A DNA stretch of 64,000 bases from Antedon mediterranea (Eukaryota > Echinodermata > Crinoidea > Comatulida > Antedonidae). Below the pieces are notes generated by a model. It searched no databases and was not told where the DNA came from. It was given only the letters and a program-made list of their open reading frames with translations. Position numbers and translations under genes: made by a program. This document shows, piece by piece, positions 1 to 12,300 of this stretch (position 1 is its first letter; each line of letters begins with the position of its first letter). Location of the stretch: the NCBI RefSeq assembly GCF_964355755.1, contig NC_092674.1, positions 10,423,001 through 10,487,000 of the forward strand, written 5' to 3'.

Positions 1-67
1 TGGACTAGGCCTGGCATAAAATCGTAGCTTAATCTTAATGAAAAGAAAATATGAATGTTATACGTAC

Positions 68-362
68 TTGCTGTGCGGATAATGCGAGTCTTTCGTTGAG
101 TTGTGTTTGGAGGTGTGGAAGATCCTGAGCTAGAATCACTGAGTTTTGACGTAAAGCTACTCTTTGAGGATCTGATATGCTTCAGGCTTCCTTTCTTTGT
201 AAGATTTGATTTACTTGATTTTGGTGAGATTCCTTTGCTCTTTGACGAGCGCCGTTTGGATTTTGGTTTTTCCTCATCATTGTTGTCGTTTCCCTCTGGT
301 GTGTCGCAAAGACCCTTGGCGGCAGCTCTGGCGATGATGTCAGAAGCTGTCAAAGCTTCATC
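68..362 (-). CDS. NSUN7: NSUN7 exon 9 (Lys/Ser-rich tail)
   Basis: Acceptor tttctctgaatag|GATGAA, phase 0 with exon 8. Opens DEALTASDIIARAAAKGLCD, matching human ...VKDVLARAAAKGLLDG. It then becomes low-complexity and basic (KPKSKRRSSKSKGIS and serine runs). Donor GCAA|GTACGT at 67-66, phase 1, so at least one more coding exon lies left of the window. Confidence 0.88.
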
Positions 363-3300
363 CTATTCAGAGAAATCGGAAGAAATTAGGGTAAATCTAT
401 ATTTCTTTATTTCATAATAATCTATCAATAATTATTTTGTAATTGGAATATTTATTGCTGTCCATAAAAAACAAAACAGATCCAATAACAAAATAAGAGA
501 AAAATGACAATCATCCAAGTTGCTTATGGTACAATAGTCAATGACAGAAAGAAAACAGTGACAAACATGATACAGCAGGTACTGAGACAAAATCCGTAGG
601 CCTACTCTTTTTTATATAGACATTTATTAAGAGCTTTTTATACACATCATGCACAAAAAACCAACAACTCAACATCCAAACCAAATAATGAGTTAGGAAC
701 AGAGCAGGTCTTAAAATTATGCTAACTCATAAATCTGATTTTTTTTCAATGAGCCATCTTAAAGTCCCATTTCCTATGTTTTTTAGATCTAATTTACAAA
801 CTACATTTAGTGTAAACATAATACTATATTGCAATAACTTTTTCTGCCTTAACTGTTAAAAACATGAAAAATAAGTTGATTTTAATAATTTAAGCAGCCC
901 GCTATAAATCCCAATATGCATTGCACGCAGATTGATATTTTCATTTTCCTTCTGTGATTCGTCTACTTTGGATCAATTGTGAATGGATCGAAGCGTAATG
1001 AAAGAGGCGTAACTTTTCAGACAAAAAAAAACAAGTTTTTCCCAACAGATTTTGGGCAAAAACAGAAAGTCAATTTATGCAGCAACTAGACAATGTTCAT
1101 ATGTTACTACTGTTTACCAGCTAGGTTTACAAAACTAAGCCTAGCAAGACCAGGCCTAAAGATCGTCCATGAGAGGACATACGCCAGCTACTTAGGTAGT
1201 CCATTGTTTCTCTCTTTTTATCATAATTTACCATAAAACAAGGAATGACCTGGTTTAATGTAATATGCATTATTTTCACAAAACGTCAGACATTGTAGGA
1301 AATGTTATATAGATATCATTGATAATACCAAAATTTACAATAATTTGCATGTTTATTATTCAAATTTAATTCTTTAAAAAAATAAATAAATAAAACAGAT
1401 TATTTGTTATCCCTTATGACGTCTTGAATTAATTACATGGGCATTTCTCCATTTTACATTATAACCCTTTCTGGATTTTCTGCTAATTAATGCTATATTT
1501 GGAAACAGTGTGTTGCGGAAATCTGCATTGAACATCGTTATTGCTTGACAGCTTGCAACTAAATTAAACCTTATACATTATAGTTTGTCTTATCCTTGCT
1601 GTATCGGACAGCTGCTTTCACTTCCTTGCGCTTTTTTCTTTATAAACGTGATGGAAACAAGGCTGTGTACAATTATCGCAACCTTCATCGATCAATTCCA
1701 AAACAACAAATGTACTTTTAGCTGAATATTTTAATTAAATTTAACCAGATATATTGCAAGTATTAATTACAAAGAAACAAAATTATACCAAAATCGTTCT
1801 AAAAATAAATCACTTACACAAACTGATTTTAAGATTTCGCAGTTTGATTATTTCTTTTACCGGTATATAAATAAGAATCAAACTGTTTTGAAACAAATTG
1901 TGGTTCACGAAAATTCTCAAAATGTTGATGTAATCAAGGTTGAGGAACAGTGTACTGTATACAATACGTTATCTTTAAAAAAACTAAAGGCACTAGAATT
2001 ATTTTTGGTAGAACTAAATAGTAGGTTTTACCATAATAACTCTTGACTCGAAGACTTGCATGGTAATTTCACCAAATCAACAAAGTTCATATACGGACAC
2101 TGGTACATTTACCTTCCTGATGTCTGGATAAGAGTTTCACTAACATAAGTCCAGTGTGAGTATAGTTTAGGTGCAGCCGTTTTGGTTCACAAGTAAGTGT
2201 CCACTTAAAAGAGGTGTCCCATTAATAGGGATGTTCCAAAGAGAAGCTTCTACTCTATTTGTTTGTTGTATCAAAATATGTCAACTGCAAAAAGCTTTTT
2301 CTTTACACAGTATCTAGTTGAATGCTCTATAATACTATGTTACCGGGTTGTTAAATGTTTATCCTTGTTAATGTTATTTTGCCACCAGCACTATCAGGAG
2401 AGTCTTTTATAGCGATATTTTTTGCTTTTTGACAATCCGCCAGGATAGTGTTCTGCGCTTTTTCTCTGCTTGTTGTTGTTCTATGTAATATATGCTTTTT
2501 GTATTGTTTTTGTATTATTATTTTTTCTGGATAATAAATGAATATGAATATGAATATGAATACTGTATGTTACCAGGGCACTATTGAGAATAATATTTAT
2601 AGTGTCCAACACAGAAAAAATAAATTCAAGTTTTACCTCTCTACTAATCACTGCAACAAAACATCCTCCCATCAACGGGGACGGATCTATTTTAAGAAAC
2701 TTTGCGGATGATTGATTTTCTAGGTCTTTTGGCGTCAGAGGTAGTACAGGTGGAATGAGTCGAAATGAATTCTTTGATCCGTTATTCCTTGAATTCAAAT
2801 ACTCTGTTACTTTTGTGACAACATTTTCGTTTTCTGCTTCGTGAATAGAACATGTCGTATAAACAACCGCTTGCACTTTTGAAACTAAAACAGAATAAAT
2901 ATGATAATGTATTTCAGTAGCAAATTTAAATGCAAATTATTAAACGAAAGAAAAAAATCCCTTTAAACTTGGGCCAATTTCAAATAGGCCTAAATACTAA
3001 GGTACAAAACAAGTACCTCAAACTGATCACACCAGCTTCTTGGGGAAACAATGTGTCTTATTGCTTATATAAAATTATAATTCAAAACTGAGTTTTCAGG
3101 GTCCATTAACAAAAACATGCTTGTTTAAAATTAAAGATGTATTGTCCCTTGAAACACACAAAAATGAATGTCAAAATATTCTAAATTTAAATTGGCCATA
3201 TCAAAGTAATATTAAAGTTGTTCACTTTAAGTCGAAAATTCGTGCCAAAAACAACAATTTTACGTAATTAACAGGTTTGATTACATTTCGTCTGGAAAAT

Positions 3301-6300
3301 CGTCACGAGCGGAAGTAAACAAAGATTTCAAACCAAGAGTATGCATTATGCATAATCCTAATTAGGATTGTTTACAATTCGTCACGGTTGAGAAGGTGTT
3401 TTCACATAGATCGCGAGGAAGTTTTATGATTATGCATACAGAGTAGCCAAACAAGCGCGTTGCATTATGAGATATGTTTTGATCGAAAACTTTGACTGGA
3501 AGTCACAGTTTTTTTTAAACTAAAAAAAGGTCTGTATTTCAGTTAAATAATTATTTTTTTTGGACTAATTTTTGGGGAAAGTTAATAACTATTATGATAC
3601 TTCAAAATGACCCACTTTTTTTCGAAATCTTCTAATTTTTATTTTTTTGGAATTTGACAAAGGGACAATACATCTTTAAGTTAGGGGCTGACATTGGCCA
3701 TGGGAAAAAATCTTGGTATTGAACCCTGGCCATGAAACCTGAACACAAAGACAAAGAGCATGCATCTTTTTAACAGTACAAACAAAGATAGCTGTAAATG
3801 GTCATTACATTATTTACACAACATGACATTGATGAAAACAAATAAGCAACACAAACATTGAAGATTAATCTTACACTTCATAGCATGTTTTAAAGTATCC
3901 ATGTGTCTTGAGACTAGGCCATCAAGTTTATCCTCATCTGTGTTTTCCTGGGATAGTTCTCGTAAAATACTCGCGTCTGAAAGCATTCAAAGATTGCCAT
4001 AATAAGTTAAAAGATTGCCATATCATGTTAAAAGATTGTCATATTAGGTTATGCCATATTAGGTTAAAAGATTGCCATATTAGGTTAAAAGATTACCATG
4101 TTAAGTTAAAAGATTGCCATGTTAAGTTAAAAGATTGCCATATTAGGTTAAAGGATTGCCATATTAAGTTAAACGATTGCCATGTTAGGTTAAAATATTG
4201 CCATATCATGTTAAAGATTGTTATTAAGCTTGGTTCCCACTAGAACGTAACGCAAGGACGTAAACGCAACGCAAGCGTTTTAACCAATGACAAGCGAAGT
4301 TATAGACAGTTAGCAATCATCGCTTGTGATTGGTCAATTCACTTGCGTTGCGTTACGTCATTGTGTTGCGTCGCTAGTGGGAACCACGCTTTAAATTAGG
4401 TATGATTGCAGTATTTAAGTTAAGATTGCATATTAAGTTAAAAGATTGCCATATTAAGTTAAAAGATAGGCATATTAAAGTTAAAAATGATTGCCATATT
4501 ACAGTAGGTTAAAAGGATTGCCATAAGATTAAATGATTGTCATACCAGATTAAGTTAAATTAAATTAAGTTAAATATTTGTAATATTAAGTTAAGTATAA
4601 AAAAGATATTTAATGTTTTGTTTTTAGTTGCAACACAGTCCTCCAATTATACTGTACTTAAATTCATTTTTTAATAGTACACATCCTAAATTCGACATCA
4701 TCTTGGTAATTATTATTGTGTGCCCTCTATAAAATGAACAGCCCATTGAACAAGAAACTTGATTAAATAATTGGAAATCAAAAAACGTTAATTCAAACTT
4801 GACAACAATTAACAGCTTACAGTTTTTAGAGAAACACAACTTAAGCTTACTTAAACATTTTAAGACGTATTGATCAATGAAGATAATCATTAATTAGGCA
4901 GGCTAAAGGCTATGGTTGATTGAACAATTTCAAAATGACATATATACAAGGTTTTAATAGGGCTACGTGAGGGCTAGCCTGGCAGGGAGCAAGCTATTAT
5001 CAAAGAAAGACAGGCTGTGCCGTGTTTAGTGTGAAAAACAACAAATAAATACCATTCCTATGGCAACCAAGATAGAGAACTAAAATATAACCAATCAGAT
5101 GACAATGCTATGAGCATGATTACATTTAAATTTAAAATTAGGTTATGTGGCTGGTTATCATTATTATTTAAAAATCATTATTATTATAAAATATGAATAA
5201 AAATAAAATCATAATATGACATTAGAACCTTGTTTTTTTTTTACGAAACACATACTTTTATTACTCAGTTATTTGGTGTCACTTTGTGATGCCACAACGA
5301 TTTCTAAATTATCTTTATTGTATTTGTTCCTCATTTCAGAAGAAGTGGTGTCTTTAATACAAAACGAGATGATGATTATTAATATTATCATTATCAATTA
5401 TTACGTGCCAGTTTCCTACTAGAACTATTGGAACAAAAGAGGAGTGTTCAATAAAAGGGAAATTAACATTGATGTTAGGGCATAATTTTCAACAAAAGAA
5501 ATAATCTCATGGTTAAAAAGGACAATATTGTTATTATTATTAATTACTATTATTGCAGTGAAACCCCTAAAGGGAACACCTTCAGGACCCAATAAAGCAT
5601 CTCCTTAATTGGTGTGTCCACTAAAGAGTAGACCATAGTATTAAAACATTGTTTGGTTCCAAAGTGTCTCATTTTAATTTATAGAGGTGTCCCCTTAATA
5701 GGGGTGTCCACTGAATAGGGTTATACTGTTGTGTGTTAAAATATATATTGACCCTTATTTGGTCCACAAAAAAGTGTCCCCCTTAATAGAGGTGTCTCAT
5801 TAATATGCCATTGAATAGGGGTAGACTGTAGTGTTAAAACATATACTTCCTCTCATTCTGTTCCCTTAATAAAGGTGTCTCATTAATATGTGTCCATTGA
5901 ATAGGGGTAGACTGTAGTGTTAAAACATATACTTCCTCTCATTCTGTTCCCTTAATAGAGGTGTCTCATTAATATGTGTCCATTGAATAGGGGTAGACTG
6001 TAGTGTTAAAACATATATACTTCCTCTCATTCTGTTCCCTTAATAGAGGTGTCTCATTAATATGTGTCCATTGAATAGGGGTAGACTGTAGTGTTAAAAC
6101 ATATTACTTCCTCGCATTCTGTTCCCTTAATAGAGGTGTCTCATTAATATGTGTCCATTGAATAGGGGTAGACTGTAGTGTTAAAACATATACTTCCTCT
6201 CATTCTGTTCCCTTAATAGAGGTGTCTCATTAATATGTCTCCATTGAATAGGGGTAGACTGTAGTGTTAAAACATATACTTCCTCTCATTCTGTTCCCTT

Positions 6301-9300
6301 AATAGAGGTGTCTCATTAATATGTCTCCATTGAATAGGGGTAGACTGTAGTGTTAAAACATATATACTTCCTCTCATTCTGTTCCCTTAATAGAGGTGTC
6401 TCATTAATATGTGTCCATTGAATAGGGGTAGACTGTAGTGTTAAAACATATACTTCCTCTCATTCTGTTCCCTTAATAGAGGTGTCTCATTAATATGTCT
6501 CCATTGAACAGGGGTAGACTGTAGTGTTAAAACATATACTTCCTCTCATTCTGTTCCCTTAATAGATGTGTCCCCTTAATAGGGGTCCAAAGCAGGGGTT
6601 AAACTGTATAAATTATTACACTAGGAAAATGACCTCCTTTTTCCTGTAGTGATTTTGGAGTGCAAATGAAGACTCTATAATCTTAATAATAACAGACAGA
6701 ATAAAAACATAAGCTAGACTAAATCAATATTAATCAATTCCAATCAATTATCACACTAAAGCAGACCTAATTATATTTATAAAATCAATACAACTTGAAA
6801 TTTACACCGACTTCAAGGTGAATATAGACAGAATAGGTAATTATATGTAAGTTGCCAGGATCTTTGCCAGGATCTTTGTGTTAAAAGTTTCATTTGAATT
6901 GTTTGGTTTCAAAACTTTATGTTTACTAATTTTTACTCTTAATAAAGGGTATTTTGTTATTTAAACTCTAGTTGGAAGGATCTGTATGTGCAAAGTGTTA
7001 TTTTAATGCATTGTATGGCTTCAATGCAGTAAGGCTACAAATTTGTATACACTGTTATTAATATTGTAGTACAGGAGAACAATGGTCTATTAATGCAGTA
7101 TTGTTATTATAACAGTTTTTAAAAAAGAAAACAGAATTTGTAAAATATATTTTTTATTTAAAAAATAAGCAAAATTATTATCAAAATTGGAAGTAAAAAA
7201 ACCTAATCTAATTGTGATAATCATAATTTCTATGAGATCAATATGCATTTAATATTTCTATGACTACAAAGTTTATATATATAGACATTATAAAAAGGTA
7301 TAGGCTTTAAATATAAATTAAGTAGGCAATCAAATGCATAACAACATAATGTATTGACAACATACAATTCTACTGTATATTAAAGATTCATTTATTCACC
7401 AATGGAAAATTACTTCCATTGTCATTTGCATATAAAATATACATATAAATTATGGTGTTCTCTGAGATATACAAAAATAGATAAATAAAAAACTAACAAA
7501 AACAATTACAATTAAGTGTCACATCACTCTTGTACGGTATACTGATAATCATTCAGTGCCCAAATGGAACATGGATAAAAGCTGTTACGAAACCTATTTG
7601 TACGAGATATGATGGACCGGAAACGTCTACCGCTACTTAAAAACCTCAAATACATTTTATAGAATATGTTTTCTGAATTAATCAATTTTCAAAAACGAAT
7701 TCAATAGAGCTCTGCTCAATTCTAATGATACGTGAGATGCATACAACATGTTGTAGAACTTTACTAATATACTCTTATCATTACTTGTGGCTCAAACATT
7801 ACTATTTAATATTTATAACTATTTTTTAATCAATTTTTTCCAAAATAAAATTGCTTATAGTAGATTTATAGTCGATAATTATCAACTCATTAAAAAACTA
7901 AAAGTTTAGACTTTTATTCTAGTAAATTTTTGGTCTAAATGAGTTGTATGTGCTTCTGAAGTGGTAGTAGATACAGGAATTGAAAAACATGGGAGAAAGG
8001 TGAGATGGGGCTAATACAAGATACAACGTAATGTACAGGCAGCAAAAGTCATCCACCAAACTGACACCCGACAGGACTTGAACCCATGACCCTGAGTTCG
8101 GTAGCTGAGCATCTTAACCACTAAGAACAACTCCAATTTATGTTCATATCATTTACTCTTTTATAAATTATCAACATTAAAACTGTATATATTAAAGATG
8201 TTGTTGTCTTATTGTATGTAAAAGTAAATATTATTTAAATTAGACTTTGAATAGGCCATTTTCTAGAAGTTATTTACTTCCGTAGAAAAAAATAATTAAA
8301 CAAAAATAATGGTTTCACCAAAAACCCATTCGCTGACAGACAATTTGACAATTTTTTCAGGTAAATTATCCTTTTTTCGATCAAATTTTTGGTTAAAGTT
8401 AATAATAACTATTGTGTGAAATTTAAATGGCAGATATACAAATTGTTAACAATATCTTTAATAACTTCAATAATTTTGTTTGATACTATGGCAACATAGA
8501 GTAATATTGTAGTTTTTTCTTAGTGATCTTATGACTTTTGATGTCAATTTCCACCTGTTCCTGTAAATGACTGATTACAATCATTTCTCTGTATTCTTTT
8601 TCAAACTCACACAGCAATAACAACAGGTGATTTGTGGATATTTTCACTATACCAGAGTTAATGACTGTAAATGCATATTTAATGATGTCCCACCTTTTAC
8701 AGGAAAACAATTCCTATAAACTATAAATGAAAAGGTAATTCATCTGCAAAATAGTTTTTAGTTTCTTCTTCTTCTTTTTTTATTCAATAATTACAGATCA
8801 AAGAATATTTAACAATTTTAAAAAATGGTAATGACGTTCTTGAATTCATCGTTTCCTCTTAATTTTTTAATTTTATACACATCTGCTAGTAACTTGCCAA
8901 TTACAAGGATGGATGAAATGCAATTAAACAGTGTGTATATTCATTATTAATTGTGATTTTATTTCGTCGTTCTCTTTCCATGTTAAAGCTGTTGGATGTT
9001 GTACTCATAATTCTAAATCTTTTATCTGTTCCTTTTTGCTGTGTCATTGCTACCAAAAATGAATTATTTCTCTCTCAGTTTTCTTTTTGAACAATTGTGT
9101 TGAAAAAGATAATTCCATTGAACTTTTTTTTGATAGTTATCAATGTTTTTGTATTATTTTTTATTGTTTTAACAATCTATTAGTGGCGGTTTTTCCATAT
9201 TAGGTTAAATTAAGTTAATAATGATTTCGCTTGTTTGTTGCTTATAACATACTGACTGTAGGTTATTGTTTTATACTATATATACATCTGTGGTAATAAT

Positions 9301-12300
9301 TGGTAGATAAAAATGTTGAATATAATTCGGAAATGAACTAAAAATGTATACAATGTCAAGTCATACAGATTAACAGCATAACAGGAAAACCCCCTGCATG
9401 TTTTCATGTAAGAAACAATATAATCTTTGCATGTGTTCAAACCAAATAGCATCACGTTACCATGGCAATAACATAGGATAAGTAACAACAGTGATATATC
9501 TACCTTCTCCTTCGTGTATGATGTATTCCACAGGGTTCGTGATGCCCGACCTTGAGTCTTGCGGAGTGACCAGGGCGAGTTTCACATTCTTGAACCGTGG
9601 GTCCATGTAATCTAGCTCACAAAAATCTTCTAGTATTAATTTTACATCTAAAAAACACATCATAGGAAAATGTATAGCGCCAAAAATAATGTTTGATTCT
9701 TCTGGAAAGTATTTGAAGTAGCGGAGTATCATAAAAACCGGAATTGTATGTTGTATGGAAACCGTCTGGAAGGAGTTGTGGGTTTAAGAGTAATGTGATA
9801 TGACTGGAATTTGTATTGAGAAGGTTTTAAACTACTAGAGTGGGGTGGGCGAGAGGTAAAGCTCTAGGGAGACGTATTTATTCTAATAAATAAATAATAA
9901 ATAAATAGTAATATAATTAATTAACATGAAGGATACTATGTATTCCCAGTCTTTCCATATTGCTTGTAAGTTGTTCAAATCGTTCTTCTGTTTTCACGCC
10001 ACAAGCGTAGATTATGCTCTTATCTTGATTGCATATGGAGGCTATATGTGCTGTCGTCCAACCAGACCCTACCATTGTGTGTATAATGTCCTCGCCATCA
10101 TTTAATAACGACTTTAAAGAGTGCGGTCCTAAACAACTCGTCTTATCCTGAAACAAAACAGATATATAAACAAATTTCTCATTTTTCTCTCTTTTTAAAT
10201 TCAATTTAATTCATAAATCAGTTGGTAAGTCAATGACAATTGTGATACAATAATAAGCCTAAGCAAAGTCCTATACAAACAGCTTTTAATTTATTTTCTT
10301 CTTTTTTCAACTGGGTAGCCACTTTGGTTCTCCCAGAGTGGTCAGTATAAGAGACTCACAATCAAAATACAGATACAAAACACCAAAAAAAAAAACATAG
10401 GGGTTTGGAACAATAATCAGCTTTTAATTTATTTATATCTTTTTTTAACTGGGTAGCCACTTCAGTATATAGATGGTTTTTCCAGAGGGGCCAGTATAAA
10501 AGATTCACAGAACAATCAAAATACAGATACAAAACAACAGAAAAAACATAGGGGTTTGGAACAATAATCTATTTTCAACAGCAAATATAAAAATAAATGT
10601 CTCATAAATGAGTCGGCAAAATGGGAGTGGGCAAATTGAGATTTGAAAAACTGGTCGGATACCATACCTGGATGACGAGGGCGCCAGATTTAACAAGATT
10701 GTGCGCTGATAACTCCTCACGCTGTTGAGCAGAGAACACTAGGACATTACAGCAATGCGTATCTTTGGCAAATGTGTATTCTTCCAACAGGTCTAAGCAG
10801 CCTAACTTTTGGTAACCATCTTCCTCTAATTCTGCTATTACATCTACAACACTACACAAAGCAAGACAACATTTTTTCATTAATTATTAATTTAAATTTT
10901 TAATTAATTATTATCGTTATTATTAAACACGTATCAGAAAAGTGTGGCTAATGTTTTAATTAACAAGATAAAACATTATTTTTTTATTTTTGTTACTGTT
11001 TGATGGGTTATTAACATACTCTTTATCAGGGAAACAATGTACAGTAACGTTATACTCTCTGAAAGGATCTGTAATGTGTCAAAAGTGTCATTTCAATCCA
11101 TTTTATGGGTTCATAGCAAGAGATTTGTGAAATAAGCATTATATAGATATATTCAAGTTATGAAATAAATTTCACTTTTAAGTGATTTTTTGATTATAAT
11201 CAATTTTGATTTAGAACAAAAATATCTGTAATTAATTTTTGTCTGTTGGTGTCTCTTTAAATATCTGTTATTTTATTTTTAAATAAATCAATGATTGAAT
11301 TACTATAAATAACTAATACTAAAGTAGCCTTCAAACATTAAACAAATATATTTTTCTTCATAATGCATATTGGTTGCCTTTAATCAAAAGAATAAACATC
11401 AAAAACCCTGTGCTAAGAATTAACTATTATTTATAACTAACCCCCTGTATTTGATATCAAATATGGTTACACATTACTAGGCCTCTAACTAAACAATGTT
11501 ACATAGGTGACGATGCTTAATGTGTTTATTTAAGAGGGTCCTTGGGGCACTCGTCAATATTGACATTTGAATTTGACTCAAAACGGAGTGCAATCAATAG
11601 CCTTGATAGAACCCTTGATACTAGAATCGTATTTGTAAATCCTCTAGTGCATCAATCCAAACTCTGTGACAATTGTTTTAAAAATGCATTGTCATTCCTG
11701 AAACAACTTAATAAATGTTATTTAAAATGATCACATAAAGAATAAATCCTCTTAACTCAAAAATGTATTGTTTAATATAAAATATTAGCAATATATACCA
11801 ACCTTCAGGTCCTCTCTAAGTGGTTTAAAAATGTAGTGTAAAATATTTTACAACAAACAACTGTATTCTCTTTATACAGGTAAACATTTGGGACACCACA
11901 AAGTGTCCTCTGACCTGAATAGGTGAAATATATTACAATTTCACATATTTCCCCTTGTTCATTTCCCTTCAGAATGTCCCCTGAATAGAGGTTTCCCAGC
12001 GGAAGGGGTTTTGCTGTATAAAAATATACAACATACTGAAATAAGTGTTTTAGTTTTATTAAATCAAATAATACCTTAATTTAAGTTCGTTAACCCACGC
12101 ATATGTGGGTATCTGCGAGCCACATTTCTCTCGTTCTCGCACTGCTTCTGGCAGTAAATGCTCAACACTACGTGCTTGAAATTTTATCCTATTGCGTGCC
12201 AGTGATGCGTTTAACTTAGTCGTGTGCGCTATTAAGTCTTCTTCGATCTCCTGTATATACGGTATAATTGGGTCATCCCGAGTCTTTGGTAATTTCATGA

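Larger units (their letters stand above)
363..2636 (-). other. NSUN7 intron 8
   Basis: No host exon seen. It holds a copy of the TTAA MITE (763 to about 1312), a fragment of the 'AGGGGACAC' repeat near 2190-2262, and a LINE-like 3' tail ending in (TGAATA)n at 2390-2566, about 70 bases from exon 8. The rest is AT-rich sequence without recognisable structure. Confidence 0.6.
2885..8535 (-). other. NSUN7 intron 7 (5.65 kb, repeat-rich)
   Basis: Contains a TTAA MITE (3135-3675), a 21-bp minisatellite split by a palindromic MITE (3985-4600), an 86-bp tandem array (5565-6605), a tRNA-like SINE head (about 8045-8140) and a decayed MITE copy (8189-8460). 6610-8040 shows only AT-rich sequence. No exon supported. 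Confidence 0.6.

Noticed and set aside
103-417. Plus-strand 104-codon ORF at the left edge
   Set aside because: It is the antisense of NSUN7 exon 9 (68-362), whose minus-strand reading has conserved residues and splice sites.
3908-4243. Plus-strand ORF with KDCHIRL heptad repeats
   Set aside because: The 21-bp minisatellite is a multiple of three, so it stays open in frame. No start context, homology or splice signals.
8045-8140. Possible tRNA gene
   Set aside because: A and B boxes are present, but no acceptor stem can form; treated as a SINE head. The same holds for 17605-17710 and 42455-42620.
8486-8710. NSUN7 exon 7 ending at CAG|GTGGAA
   Set aside because: A stronger-looking donor, but phase 0, which cannot join exon 8 (phase 1) without a shift. 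AAAA|GTCATAAG fits phase and alignment.
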